Assembly (NCBI GenBank): GCA_015183035.1
Contig: JACZZP010000013.1
Location: 2,170,001 to 2,234,000 of the forward strand
Direction of reading: 5' to 3'
From: Meloidogyne chitwoodi
Taxonomy: Eukaryota > Nematoda > Chromadorea > Rhabditida > Meloidogynidae
DNA length: 64,000 nt
Positions 27,009-38,900 of this stretch are shown piece by piece (position 1 is the first letter of the stretch; each line of letters starts with the position of its first letter). The notes beneath the pieces are model-generated. The model did no database searches. It saw nothing but the letters and a program-made list of their open reading frames with translations, and had not been told where the DNA came from. Both the position numbers and the translations under genes were made by a program.

Positions 27009-29992
27009 TCAATCCAAAGTTTCATCCATTTCATCTTCTAATTCAGTTTTTGTAATTTTTCCTTTTTTAAATTTTTTGAGTAATTTTGAACTTTTTTGTA
27101 ATTGTTCCCATTCTGGTTGTTTTTTTCTTTTTTTATTTAATATTATTCGACTTTTATTATTTTTATTATTATTATTATTGTCTTCTTCTATACTTGAATC
27201 ATCATCGTCTTCATCATTATTATTAATTTCTTCTATATTTATTGGATTTCCTTGAAAATTTAAAAATTAATTACTCAAATCCAATTTATCTTTCTTTTTA
27301 ATAATAATATTTTCTCAAATATTCAAAAATCCCTCTATTTAATTTTAAAAAAATCAGACACAAACCTTTAATTATTTTTCCTCCTCTATTATTTTGTCTT
27401 TGTCCTTTTTGTTCATAACCATCAGTTTTACTTCTCATAATTTTTCTTCTTTCACGTTTTTCTCCCTTCTTTTTATTTTTTTCTTCATTTTGTAATCTTT
27501 TCTTTTCTAATTTTTCATCTTTATATTTTATATCAAAAATTTTTATATCCATTCTAGGATTAAATTTTGAAATTAATTCTTGATGTCCATTTAATTCTCT
27601 AATTTTTGGAAGACGTAAAAGTGCAAAAGAATTTGCTAAACCAATAATATCCAAATCTTTAAAAAAATTAATTTTAAAATTTAAATAAATAAAAACCTTT
27701 AACTTTACAGACAATTTGAGTATCATGTCTATTATATGATTCAATAAATGAAACAAATGCAGAAGATCCAAGTTCAAGAACTTTTCTTTGAAAAAATAAA
27801 TTAATTAAAAAACAGGTTTCTTTTTTAGATTTAATATTTTTAAAATTTTAAAAGACAATATTTCAGATTTTTTTAAATTTTTAAAAAAAACCTGTCTTCA
27901 ATAGCCATTTGTTGTATTTTCAATTTAATTTTTGCTGCTTTTTCATTTGTTAAACCAACAAATTCACTTTCTTCTAAAACAACTTTTTCTTCTTGTTGAT
28001 TTTGTAAAAATTGAATATATGAAGATTCTTGTAAAGTTAATAATAATAAAGATTTTCCAATTCTTCCCATTCTTCCAGCTCTTCCACTTCGATGAACAAA
28101 AAGTTTTGATAATTTTGGAAAATCATATTGTAATACCCAGTCAATATCTAAAACATCTATTCCACGAGCTAAAACATCTGTAGAAAAAAGAATTGCTCTT
28201 TTTGTACTTCGGAAAAGGTCTAACTTTAAAATTAAAAATAATTTTTAAAATTTAAATTAATTTTTTTTAACTATTTTCTGCCTTTTTCCTTCCATTTTTC
28301 TATGCATTTCCATCACAACTCTATTATTATTATCTTCTTTTCCAAGTAATGAACGAACAATAATTCCAAAATATTCACATTGAGCAGAATTTGAAACAAA
28401 AACTAGAATTTTTTGGTTTTGCTGAGATTTTAAAAATTTTAGCAATGCTAAAAATTTAAATTCTGCTGGTACACACTAAAAATTGAAATAAAAATAATAA
28501 AGTAATTGTTTGGTTAAGTTGGTAATGAATCATGTTTTAGGTGAAAAGGGTAAAGGTTCGAATCCGTTGAGGTCCAAAATTTTTATTTTTGAGAATTTTT
28601 TAATTTTTTTTTTAATTTTAAAATAAAATAAAGGTAAAAAAGAAACCGCGTAATAATTAATAAGTTCTTTAGGTGTAACTGTTTCATTATTATCATCATT
28701 TTTCTCGTCACCACCATTTTCTTCCTCATTTTTTAAAAATTCTTCTTCATCTTTATTTAGTTGAACATTATTATCTGATCCAACAGTTAATTTCAAAGGA
28801 TTTCTAAGTCCAAAACGTGCTAATTCATTAATTTTTGCTTCAAATTTATCTGTCACTTGTGTAGCAGAAAAAAGGGCAGAACGTCGCTGTTTTGGTAAAA
28901 TTGAAAGTACTGAACAAATACTAGAGAAATTTTTAAAAAGATTAAAAAGAGTAGTTTAGAACATGTTTTAAGATTAATTTTACAAAACTGGGCAAAAATT
29001 GTTGCTATAAAAAATATTCTGGCCCCGAGCGGGTTCGAACCATGGACCCCAAAAATTTGAGGTTTCTGAAGTTTTTTCTATTTTTCTTTTATAAAAATTT
29101 AAAAAAAACCTTTTTCTTGTATCCTGATCTTTAAATTTATCTGCTTCATCAATTATTAAAACTTCTAAAAATTTTAAATATTCTTTAAGTTGAGAATGTT
29201 GATTAATATATGAATCAAAACGTCCTGGCGTTGTTATTACAATACTTTTTTTAAATTAAAAAAATTATTATTTAAGAAAAGAACAAAATAAACCAATTTC
29301 CTTTAAAATAATCAACATCAATTTTCATTTTCTTTTTTTGTGCTCCACTAGAACCAAACATTCGAATTGGGCGAAATTCAAGTTTTGAACAAATTGGTTT
29401 ACATAATTGAAATATTTGATTTACTAATTCTCTACTTGGCACAATAATTAACGCAATAATTTTGCAAGGAGCATTATTTTGATTAATCTTTGAGAAAAGA
29501 TAATTTTTAGAGAATTTAATGAAAATTAATTTTTTGGTTAAGTGGAAAATTTAAGATTTTAATGTCACAGGTTCGAACCCGGTCGGGGCCTAATTTTTTT
29601 TTCGTTTTTGAAATTTATGTTTTGATAAAAAACGAAAGGGGAATTTAACCTGAGGGTCTTAAGAAATTTTTTAAAAGTATTTTTAGAAAGATTTAATAAT
29701 AAACAAAAACCTTTTCCTTCATTTTAAGCAAAATTTGCATTAAAGGTAAAATAAAAGCCAAACTTTTTCCAGAACCAGTAGGTGATTGAACTATGCAATC
29801 ATAATTTGAAAGCATTTTTTCAATTGTACATTTCTTAATTTTTTTATTTAAAAAAAGTGTTAAAGAAAATTAAAAAATTTAAACCTGTACAGCAGTTAAT
29901 TTTTCATGTCCCAATTCTTTTAAAAAATAATCACGTATTGTAGCATCCAAAAGTTGAAGAATTTGACATTCTTTTATATTAGTTTCAGCCAT
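27009..29992 (-). CDS. DDX55: DEAD-box RNA helicase, DDX55/SPB4 family
   Basis: ATP-dependent RNA helicase of the nucleolus; yeast Spb4 and human DDX55 act in 60S ribosomal subunit assembly. Ten exons (29885-29992, 29711-29833, 29294-29487, 29110-29244, 28647-28920, 28272-28475, 27892-28223, 27697-27785, 27366-27656, 27009-27250) give exactly 663 codons plus stop. Motifs in order: Q-region LTAVQ; motif I SPTGSGKS; Ia VPSRELVNQ; Ib TPGRFD; II IDEADKF; III FSATQ; IV ILVFVSNSAQ; V STDVLARGIDV; VI HRSGRAGRMGR. The C-terminus has the SPB4/DDX55 pattern: AFVSFIESYNRH, LDIIGLANSFALLRLPKI, then a Lys-rich tail ending in LLKKFKKGKIT. Three introns carry tRNA-like relics. Divergent from the dnj-13 homologue with about 610 bp between starts. 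Confidence 0.93.
28504..28580 (+). pseudogene. tRNA-like sequence in a DDX55 intron (antisense)
   Basis: Perfect A-box TGGTTAAGTTGG (28511-28522) and B-box GGTTCGAATCC (28555-28565), then GTTGAGGTCC. Ends do not form an acceptor stem. It is opposite in strand to the host gene. Confidence 0.55.
29021..29056 (-). pseudogene. tRNA 3'-half-like fragment in a DDX55 intron
   Basis: On the minus strand: GGTTCGAACCC followed by GCTCGGGGCC. No A-box upstream. The tail matches that of the element at 29533-29592. Confidence 0.45.
29533..29592 (+). pseudogene. tRNA-like sequence in a DDX55 intron (antisense)
   Basis: A-box TGGTTAAGTGGA (29535-29546), B-box GGTTCGAACCC (29570-29580), tail GGTCGGGGCC. 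It is short between the boxes, so the anticodon arm is reduced. The tail is shared with the fragment at 29021-29056, suggesting a common parent. Confidence 0.55.
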
Positions 29993-30143
29993 TTTTGTTT
30001 AAAATTAAATTGAAGATTTTTTTAGGCTAAAAATGATCAATATATTTTTTAAGAAAGTTTTCTTGTTCTGACAAGACTCAAATATTATCAAGAGTACCAA
30101 TTTAAATAAAAACGTTCAGAACGCCAACTTTTTTTCTCAAAAA

Positions 30144-30171
30144 TTCGAGAAGCTTCCAGAAACTTGTAGAA
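30144..30171. promoter_or_regulatory. Heat-shock element (HSF binding site), 4 perfect plus 2 near-perfect units
   Basis: TTCGAGAAGCTTCCAGAA (30144-30161) is four alternating TTC/GAA units at exact 5-base pitch. The array continues with ACTTGTAGAA, giving one TTG unit (one mismatch) and one perfect GAA. It lies about 435 bp upstream of the dnj-13 ATG, between that gene and DDX55. HSF1-type trimers bind three or more such units, so heat-induced expression of the DNAJB1-type gene is expected. Confidence 0.85.
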
Positions 30172-30339
30172 AAATGACATTTGATCCCATTCTAGGTAAT
30201 TTACTCTAAAATTTAAAATGTCAATTAGACAAAATGTCATTGAGAATAAAAGTTTATAATTTGACAACATAAAAGGAATTGACCATTTTTAATAAATTTG
30301 GTCTTTTGAAAAAGACTCTAAAATGTACTCTTTTAGTGG

Positions 30340-30349
30340 TATATAAAAG
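30340..30349 (+). promoter_or_regulatory. TATA box of the DnaJ gene
   Basis: TATATAAAAG, about 170 bp downstream of the heat-shock element and 256 bp upstream of the ATG. It is followed by a likely untranslated first exon and an acceptor tttcaatttcag at 30529-30540. The sequence type matches TATA boxes of classical heat-shock genes. Confidence 0.6.
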
Positions 30350-30604
30350 CTTTTTTCTTTACTTTGTTTCTTCCTTATTTTGTTTTTGTTTTTAATGTTG
30401 ACTGTGTTTAGTGATTACTTTAATTATAAGATTTTTAAATCAATAACCATACAACTTTATTCTCCTTAAATCTTATATTGATTCTCTTAATCTCGTTTTT
30501 CTTATTTTTATTTAAAGTTTTATATTCTTTTCAATTTCAGAATTTAAATACAAATATATTTTTATAACAACTTTTGATCTCTCCTAATTCTCTCTACAGC
30601 AATT

Positions 30605-31945
30605 ATGGGCAAAGACTACTACAAAATTTTGGGCATTTCTAAAGGCGCTTCAGAAGATGAAATTAAAAAAGCCTATCGCAAGATGGCATTGAAATATCAT
30701 CCTGATAAGAACAAAGAAGCTGGAGCTGAATCTAAATTTAAGGTTTATTTTTAAGAGGAAAGGTTAAATATTTAAAAATATATTTAGGAAATAGCTGAAG
30801 CATATGACGTTCTTTCGGATTCCAAAAAGAAGGATATTTATGATAAATTTGGTGAAGAAGGTCTTGCAGCTGGTGGTGGTGGTGCAGGTCCTGCTGGTTC
30901 AGCTGGTTGTGGACCTGGAGCTGGTGCTTTTCATTATCAATTTCAGTAAGTTTTTTGGACAGAAGTTTGTAAATATTTTAACATTAATAACTGCTTTAAC
31001 TAATTATTTTTTCAAAGAGGAGATCCTATGCGTATGTTTCAGCAAGCTTTTGGAAATGGAATGTTTACCGAATTCACATTTGATAATAATAACGGCGCTG
31101 ATGTAATTCTTTTTTTATGTTAAGATTCTTTATTTTTCAAATTTTAGATAATGTTTAGTGATGGTCTCTTTGGTGGATTTCCTGGGATGGGTGGAGGCCT
31201 TCACCATGGTGGTGGAATGCCTAAACGACCAAAGCAAGATACTGCAATTGTACACGAAATGCCTGTTACTTTGGAGGATTTATGCAAAGGAGTTACAAAA
31301 AAGCTGAAGATTACAAGGTTTTTTTTGTTTATTTTAAAGGAGTTTTTTGGGGTGTTTAAAGGGATTTTTTGACTTTTTTTGTTTCAGAAAAGTTGTCAAC
31401 CCTGATGGCACTTCTAGGACTGAGGACAGATATTTAACAATAAATGTCAAGCCTGGATGGAAGAGTGGAACAAAAATAACTTTCCCAAAAGAAGGAGATG
31501 TTTATCCAAATCGTGTACCTGCTGACATCATTTTTGTTATTAAAGACAAGCCACATTCTAAATTTAGACGGGAAGACTCGGATATTCGGTTTCTTTTTTA
31601 TTTATTTTTTTTTAATTTTAACATTAATTTTTAACTTTTAGTCATAAACATACAATTTCATTGAGGGACGCACTCTGTGGATTTTCTCTTCGAATTCCAA
31701 CTTTAGAAGGTGAAGCAATTCCTTTAAAAGTTGCAAATATTGTTAAGCCTGGTTCTACTCATCGGTATAATTTTTAATTTTATTTTTAAATAAAAAAATA
31801 TTTTTAAAGTGTCAGAGGTCGTGGCCTTCCAAATCCGCGTACAAATGTTCGTGGCGATCTTATTGTTGAATTTGATGTCCGCTTCCCTGATTCTATATCT
31901 CCAGCGGCAAAAGAACTTATACAAAATGCACTGCCACCTAATTGA
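30605..31945 (+). CDS. dnj-13: Type II DnaJ/HSP40 co-chaperone (DNAJB1/DNJ-13)
   Basis: Stimulates HSP70 ATPase and delivers clients. The J domain opens the protein ([20 protein letters not shown], then the catalytic HPD in [10 protein letters not shown] and the end [20 protein letters not shown]). A Gly-rich linker ([18 protein letters not shown]) follows, then an unusual Met/Gly segment with [15 protein letters not shown]. There is no Cys-rich zinc domain, which makes it type II. The two C-terminal beta domains are clear: [79 protein letters not shown] and [15 protein letters not shown]. Six short introns, stop TGA at 31943-31945. Length and order match DNAJB1 orthologues. The heat-shock element and TATA box upstream support stress induction. 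Confidence 0.95.
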
Positions 31946-32039
31946 GAGGTGTAACAAAAAATATATCTAAAATGATTTGTTTTTTTATATTTACCTTAAA
32001 ATTTATTTTTATCTATTAAAATGTGTTTAATAGATAATT

Positions 32040-32307
32040 AAAGATATTATAAAAGTACACACTTTCATTACTACCTAAATCTATCCAGATCTGGAACTAT
32101 TTTGGGGTGAGGTACTAGTTCCGGGCCAGTTCTAGTTCCAGTTCCAATGATCAGCCAGTTCCATAGTTCCAGTTCCAAACCAGTTCCAGAAATTTGGTAG
32201 TTCCGGAACTGGAACTAGAACTGCATAGTTCCGGAACTGGAACTTTTGCATCACTGCTTCCAATAGATTTAGGTAGTAATGAAAGTGTGTACTTATATAA
32301 TATCTTT
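32040..32307. mobile_element. MITE with about 44-bp terminal inverted repeats and internal GTTCCGGAAC repeats
   Basis: The left end AAAGATATTATA, AAGTACACACTTTCATTA, CTACCTAAATCTAT is mirrored at the right end (ATAGATTTAGGTAG, TAATGAAAGTGTGTACTT, ATATAATATCTTT). The interior has at least seven copies of variants of AGTTCCGGAACTGGAACT in both orientations, itself near-palindromic. No coding capacity. It sits just after the DnaJ gene 3' end and contains its possible polyadenylation zone. Confidence 0.75.
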
Positions 32308-32506
32308 GTGATTTTTTTTAAATTTATTTTTTCTTGCATCATATTTTAATAAAATTACATTTTATCCTTTGTGTATTTTTACATGAAAAAAAGTTTAATT
32401 GATCTTTAACTTTTCACTTTTAATTTTTATTTTTTGTTTTTTCATTTGTGTTTAATTTAATTTCTAGATATCAAATATTTTACAAAAAAATTTTATTTTT
32501 GAAAAA

Positions 32507-33201
32507 ATGACTTCTTCTGCTGCTGATCTTGCTAATGAATATGAACGGTTTTTTTTAATACTATTATATTTTTTCATTTAATATTTTTTTCAGTGGGGAG
32601 ATTGATGAAATGCCTTCAACAGCCAAAGGAAAGCGTTCAAAGGCTGAACAGGTTTTTTGAGATTTTTTAATTGAGAAAATTCATTTTTTTTCGTGGGTTG
32701 GGCTTATGTAATTCATGAGAATCTTTCCCTTAAAAGTTTGTTATTTCGAGGCAAAACTTTTTTTGATCTTGATGACTTAACAAGAATATTTGTTAAAAAA
32801 TAAATAGTAATGTCTCTCAAAGAAATTTAAAGGCTGTAATTATCTTAATTTTTTTTAAAGGTTGAACATAAACATCCACATCCTGAAGGTGATACACGCC
32901 GAATTGTTGGTTGGAATATATTTTTAATTTTCAATTCTTTTGGTTTTAAATTTTTTTCCGATTATCTTTTGAGAGTTTTGGAAGTATTTAAAGATTTTTT
33001 TATCGCAAGATTTCCTATTGGGGAAGTTTTTAGAGATTTTTTTAGGGTAAGATTGTTAGATTCAATCCACTATTATTTGAAAATAAAATTATATTTTAAT
33101 TAATTTATTTTTTTAAAGAGAATGCTGTACATGGTGAAGAGAAGCGTAAGGAAAAGGAACGTGAACGGACTGCTTCACAATCTTCTAAGAATGAGAAGTA
33201 A
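32507..33201 (+). CDS. Small charged protein, unrecognised
   Basis: Four short exons can be joined: MTSSAADLANEYER; GEIDEMPSTAKGKRSKAEQ; VEHKHPHPEGDTRRI; NAVHGEEKRKEKERERTAS, then QSSKNEK and stop. The product is about 75 residues, highly charged and without membrane segments, probably disordered. The KHPHPEGDT segment slightly recalls the KHPHTGDT motif of death-associated protein 1, but the rest does not fit, so no function is assigned. Coding support comes from codon content and clean GT-AG junctions in very AT-rich surroundings. The last two junctions are the least certain. An acceptor-like ttaatttctag at about 32457-32467 precedes the ATG. Confidence 0.5.
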
Positions 33202-34008
33202 AAAAAGGAAAGGAAAGGAAGAGAGGATATAATTAAAAGACGAGATGATGAATTATATATTTTGAGCAAAAACTATCGTCTTTCTCTCTAAATAGAAAAA
33301 AAATACGTTTTGGTATTTTTTAAATGTTGAAAAATTAATTAAAAAATATTTTATTTAAAGTCACAAGGGGTGGTTTTATTTAATTTATTTTGGGTTTTTG
33401 TAATTTATTTTATGTTTAAATTAAAATTTGATAAAATTTTGTTTTTTTTTGTTATTTTAAATTGTATTTTATTCAATTAATATTTTTGTATATTTTTTAT
33501 TTTTTTTTTAGAAATATTTAATTTTCAATAAATTGGTCTACAAGATTGTGTGAAGTGTTGTCTCTTCAGAAGAATTTCTGCTGCTGCTTTCATAAAATAT
33601 TTTTTGATAGAAGAGCCTTTATTCAGTTAAAAAACGTTGGAAAACACTGGTTTAATATAATTTTATTTTTTATTTTGATGGAAAGGATGACAAAGTTCTT
33701 TTATTTTTCGTTGGAACCACTGCCTGTTTTTGCTTTTTTACTTAAGTTTTGAGTAGATCTATAACTTAAAAAAAAGGGAAAATAGAAGCGAAGCTTCTTT
33801 AGTTTAGTGGGTAAAGCGGCGAATTTTGCCTATGAGTTTGTGAAGAGAGGTTGTAGGTTCGAAACCTTTCAATGGAATACTTGTATTTCTCCCTTATTAA
33901 ATGCTTTTGCATTGTTAAAAAAAATAATTTTTTCTTAAAAAAAAATTACAAATCCTTTTTTTAATATTATTTCTTTTTAAAAACATTTTTTTCAGAAAAC
34001 TAAAATAA
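33202..34008. other. Intergenic region with hAT-like ends
   Basis: Holds the 3' end of the gene at 32507, two same-strand pieces that resemble hAT transposon ends (CGTTGGAAAACACTGG near 33637-33652 and CGTTGGAACCACTG near 33709-33722), a tRNA-like relic at 33793-33872, and an acceptor ttttttcag at 33986-33995 before the next gene. Confidence 0.35.
33793..33872 (+). pseudogene. tRNA-like sequence, intergenic
   Basis: A-box TAGTTTAGTGGG (33800-33811), B-box GGTTCGAAACC (33856-33866), then TTTCAATGG. Both internal promoter boxes fit consensus, but arms pair poorly. Confidence 0.55.
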
Positions 34009-34955
34009 ATGGAATTGGAAACTTTATCAACTTTGGAAGATTTGTCAGATGATGCGATTATTTTGGATGATCTAAATTCAAGTTTAAACACAGTAATTAA
34101 TTCAATTAAAAATAATGTTGAACAATTCCCTCCACTTGATTTACTTGAACAAATAAAAAATTGTTTGGAATGTTTGTCAAGTTCTTCCCCCACAGAATTA
34201 GCTTCACAAAGGTTACGTTTTGTAAGTATTTCATGGCCTGCTGATTTACGTGTTGTTCTTCAAAGAATTTTTAGGACATTTAAAATACGTATACCTATAT
34301 ATTTTTAAATTGTTTATTATTTTTAAATAATTTCAGCAGAAGAATATATTCGTTTATGCTATGAATTATGTAATTTTGCATCTAAATTTCTTGGAAATGA
34401 TTGGTTACGTTCTGATTTACAATTTGTTAAACTTTTGGCAAGTTTATCTTGTGGTCGTTTAAAAATTATACTTGATGAACCTGACAAGGTTTTTTCTCTT
34501 TTCTTTTTTTTTTTATTAATAATTTAAAAAAAGGTTGATATTAATCAATTAATTGCTTGTCTTCAATTACAAGAATTTTTTATTGGATGTGTAGAAGATG
34601 ATGATGAATGGCTTTGTGATGAAGAGTTTTTTTTAATTTAATTTTTTTAAATAATATATATATATTTTTTTTAGCGCAACATTTTTAAGTAAAAATTGTC
34701 AAGAAACTTGTAAATTAATATGTGAATATATAATTGAATGTGAAGAAAAACAATTAATCAACAACATTTGTTCAAATTTATTTTTAATTATTTGTCAATA
34801 TTTTTATGCATTTATTGAAATTGGAGGAGATCAAATTTTGGATTCTAAATTATTGGATAAAGTGACACCTTTATTTGAAAAAATTTCAAGTTTTTTTTTA
34901 ATTTTTTGAATTTATTTTATTTTTTATTTAAGAGATGGAAACACAAAATAAATAA
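34009..34955 (+). CDS. Helical protein, unrecognised (possibly neurochondrin-like)
   Basis: About five exons form an acidic, Leu-rich, all-helical product of roughly 270 residues. Segments include LDDLNSSLNTVINSIKNNVE, FPPLDLLEQIKNCLECL, SWPADLRVVLQRIFRTFK, EEYIRLCYELCNFASKFLGN, DWLRSDLQFVKLLASLSCGR and ATFLSKNCQETCKLICEYII. The last intron is read as 34893-34932, giving KISKMETQNK then stop; without it the frame ends at 34909. The LGNDW...VKLLASLSCGRLKIILDE stretch is faintly like armadillo-type neurochondrin, but the protein is much shorter than that family (about 730 residues), so the name is only a suggestion. No signal peptide or membrane segment. Confidence 0.55.
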
Positions 34956-35948
34956 ATGATGGAATTTCTCAAATTTTTTAAAAATAAAAAAGGTTTTTTT
35001 TATATTAGAAGTATATATTTTTTATTTACTTTTTTTTTTGAATAAAATTAAAATTTTTTTTAATATTTTTTTCGCTTTTGTTTTATAAACAAATATATAA
35101 TTTATTTTTTTTAATGTTTTAATTAAAATATTTTTTTTTAATTTTGGGAGAGACTCAAATATACCCCTACTCTTTCAGAAATAATTATTTTTTAATCTTT
35201 TTTCACATCAATATTTCTTTTCTTTTTCTTTTGAGAATTTAAAACATTTTGCTTAAAAAATGTGTTAGACACAATCTCAACTGCTGATTGGCTATTTTCG
35301 CAAACTTAAAAATTTTAAAAAAAAGTTGTGAGTGTTTTATCCTCTGTCATTTCACCATTATATTTTTTCTTTTTTTCTCTTTCTAATATAAACAAATGTA
35401 AATTATTTTTCTCTGCTTTTATTATATATGTTTTGTTTTAAAAAGAGAAAGACATTCTCCTCAACATTTTTCTCCTCTCTAATATATATTTTGGCTTGTT
35501 TATTTTAAAAATACATATATATTTATTTTTTCTTCTTTTAAATATATTATGCACGAGTGCACTGTACACACATAAACTAAAAAATATATTTATTTATTTT
35601 CTTCTCGTTTTTAATCTTTCCAATTTATTTTTTTTTGAGAAAATTATAACATTTTTTTCAAAAAATAATAATTTTGCTGCTTTTTCTAAATTTATAAGTA
35701 ATTTCAACTATATATAAATTAATTTTATATTAATAATATCCTAAAAATCAATATTATATAATCTAAAATCAACCCTTTAGAGTCTGGTCTTTGTTTTTGT
35801 TGTCTCTTCTTTTTTTATTAGTTTTCTTTAAATTTTCTCTTTAAATAATTTAATTTTTAACCACAAATTAATTAAATATTTTTTTCAAAATATTTAATTA
35901 ATAATTTATTTTATATAGATATTTAAATGAAAATATTATTTTTAAATT
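34956..35948. other. Intergenic region and probable polyhomeotic promoter
   Basis: Very AT-rich. A slightly more complex patch at about 35150-35500 contains AGAGACTCAAATA and TCTCCTC-rich words. A possible 5' UTR precedes the ATG at 35949. No gene seen. Confidence 0.35.
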
Positions 35949-38900
35949 ATGGATAAATTTTCTGATGAAATTTCTTCAACTGTAGCTTTTATTATTGATA
36001 AAATTTGTTCTTCTTCTTCTTCAACAGAAGAAAAATTGAATAAAAATATAAAATCTTCAAATAGATTTATGATTGCTTCAGCAGAAAATAATCAATGTTT
36101 GGCAATTAATAATAAGCAGAGTTTGGAGGTTTTCTTTTATTTTTTGAATTTTTTGAGTGTAATATTCTGTCATATTTTGGGGAAATTTGTTTAAAAAATT
36201 TTAACAAAATGTTTAAATTTATTTTTAATTTTTAAGAATTCAAACACACAAAAAAATTGTTCTTCTTTGTCTACTAGTAATAGTGCTTCAGCAACTTGTC
36301 CTTCTTCTCAGTTATTATCTTCTACTAAAACTACTTGGTATTATTAAATTTTATATTTTTTATAATTAAGTGGTGTTCCCTCTGATAAATATAGAATATA
36401 AATTAGAGATTATTTTATTTTTCCCAATCTTTTATTGTGGAGAAAGTTGGGGGACCGGGGCTTATTTTATTTCATCTGGAGGGAATAATAACCTTTAATT
36501 TTTTAAATTTTATTTTTTAAAGTCTTCAAATCTCATCTACATTATCATCAAAAAATATAATTAATAATAATAATACCCAACAAACAAAAATACTTCAAAA
36601 AATGGAACAACAGCCTAAACCTGTAGTTAAAATTCTTCCTAAAAAACCAACAAATAAAACACAAACAACAACTCAAAAAATGTATGTTTTAAAACAACAA
36701 CAACAATCAACTTCTTCTTCTTCTACAAATGAAAATAATAATATTATTAATTTAAAACAACAAAAACAAATTTCTTCTCGAGGTTTTTTTTTAATTTTTT
36801 AAATAAATAAATAATATTTTTTAGGAATTTCTTCTAATAATCATCCATTAATAAAAATAAATTCAACAAAATTGGTTGAAACGTCAACATCAACTTCATC
36901 TGCTTCTACAATGTCTACAAATGCTTCACCAAAAATAGTTTTTACAATTAAACCTTCTTCAAGTGCAAGTATTGGAAATATAAATGAAGATAATAAAAGG
37001 TTTTTATATATAATTTTTTTAAGTTTACAAATTCTGATTTTTTAGTTTGCAAATTCTGATTTTTTAAGTTTACAGATTCTGATTTTCTTATTAGTTATCA
37101 AGTTTTAAGTTTACAAATCCCAAGTTTTTAATTTTAGCATTAAAACAACGTCATTTTCACCAAATTCTTCAATAAAATCTTCAACAATATTACATCAACC
37201 TCCTTTATGTAAAACTCCTCCAAAAAATAAAAAAATACCAGTAGTAAAAAGGCCAGCACAATTAATAAATGTTGTTGGTACAACTACAACAATTAATAAT
37301 GTTCCTAATTTATATGAAGAATCAAAGAATACTTCAATAAATTGTAAAAAATATTTTTTTTTAATTAAATTAACTTTTTTTCAGCAAAAAAATTTTCTTC
37401 ATCATCTCCTCTTTTGGATTCTAATGATTTATTAACTAACACAGTAAATAAAGTAGCATCTGGGGCAGATATTTCACCAACAAATTTAGAAGAAAATACA
37501 ATTATTACAAATACAACAACAAATATAACAATAAATAAACCTAAACAGACTAAAAAGAAGACTTCTTGTGCAAAGCCTAGAATACTTTGTGATGAACAAA
37601 AAATTAAAGGAAATACAACAAACAATTGTAATAATAATAAAAATACAAAAATACAGCCTGTTGTTTCTTGTATTTCACCAAAGATTGTGTTAAGTCCACC
37701 TCAGGTTTATTATTATTATTTTATTCTGATTTGTAATTTTTACAATTCTGATTTCTCTAATTGTAACTTTAATTTGCAAATTCTGATTTTTCTGGTTGTA
37801 AATTCTAAGTTTTACAGGAAAATTCTGATTTTTCTGGTTGTAATTTCCAAGTTTTAAAGTTTACAAATTCTGATTTCTTAAATTACAAATTCATTAAATT
37901 TCTTTTCTTAGGCACAAACATCACTTTTCTCAATGGAGAGCGGCGGCGCTGCTGCTGAAACAAAAACAACAACAACTGCAATTTACAATTCAAATTTACA
38001 ATCTTTTCCTTCAACAGGAATGTTTCTTCCTGGTTCTCAATTTGCCTTGGTTTATTTAATTTTTATTTTTTATTAAATTTTTATTTTTAGGCGCCCAATG
38101 GAAATTTAGTTCCATTTTCTAATAGTGGAATGACTCATTATTTAATTAGACAGGTTTATTTTTATTTTTTAAACTTTTTTTTAAATAAATTAAAATAAAT
38201 CACAGCCATCTTCTTCTTCTGTTGGAAATAATCAATTTGTTCCAGTAATGTCTCCTCAACAAATTTTTTTTTCTCCGATGCAACAGATGGATACAAATCA
38301 AATACAGCAACCAAATGATCAACAACAATCTCAAGTTGTAAATTCATCACCAACCAAAATTATTCCTCCAACAACAAACTTGATGGCTGCTCGAAATGTT
38401 CTTTTACATACTGGAAATGGAATTTTTATGCGTATTATTTTATTTAAATATTTTTAAATAATAATTTTCTCTTTTTTTGAAGCAACTACAATGCTTTCAC
38501 AACAAAATATTGTTGGAATTCCACATGCTCCTCCTCGACCTCCTTTTTTGCCTACAACAACAACAACAAGTAGTATAACTTCAATTTCTTCTTCTTCTTC
38601 TTCAAAATATATACTTGCAAAAACCACTACTACAACAACAACAGCAAATATAATGCCTAATATTTTACCAAAAAATGTAGCAAAAGGAAAAACAATAATA
38701 TCAACAAGTATTGCTGTTACTAATACTTGTAGTAATAATAATAATACAACTCAATCTATGGAAACTATGGTTTTTTTTTATTTTTTTTAAATAAAATATT
38801 ATATAATTTTGAGATGATTAGCATCTTTTTGATTTTTCCTCCACAAAATTTATTTAAAATTATTTTTTTTAAAAAAAAAAGGTTATTTCATCTCCTTCAA

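Noticed and set aside
33637..33722. hAT transposon ends (CGTTGGAAAACACTGG, CGTTGGAACCACTG)
   Set aside because: Both are in the same orientation, no opposite end or 8-bp duplication was found; too short to call an element.
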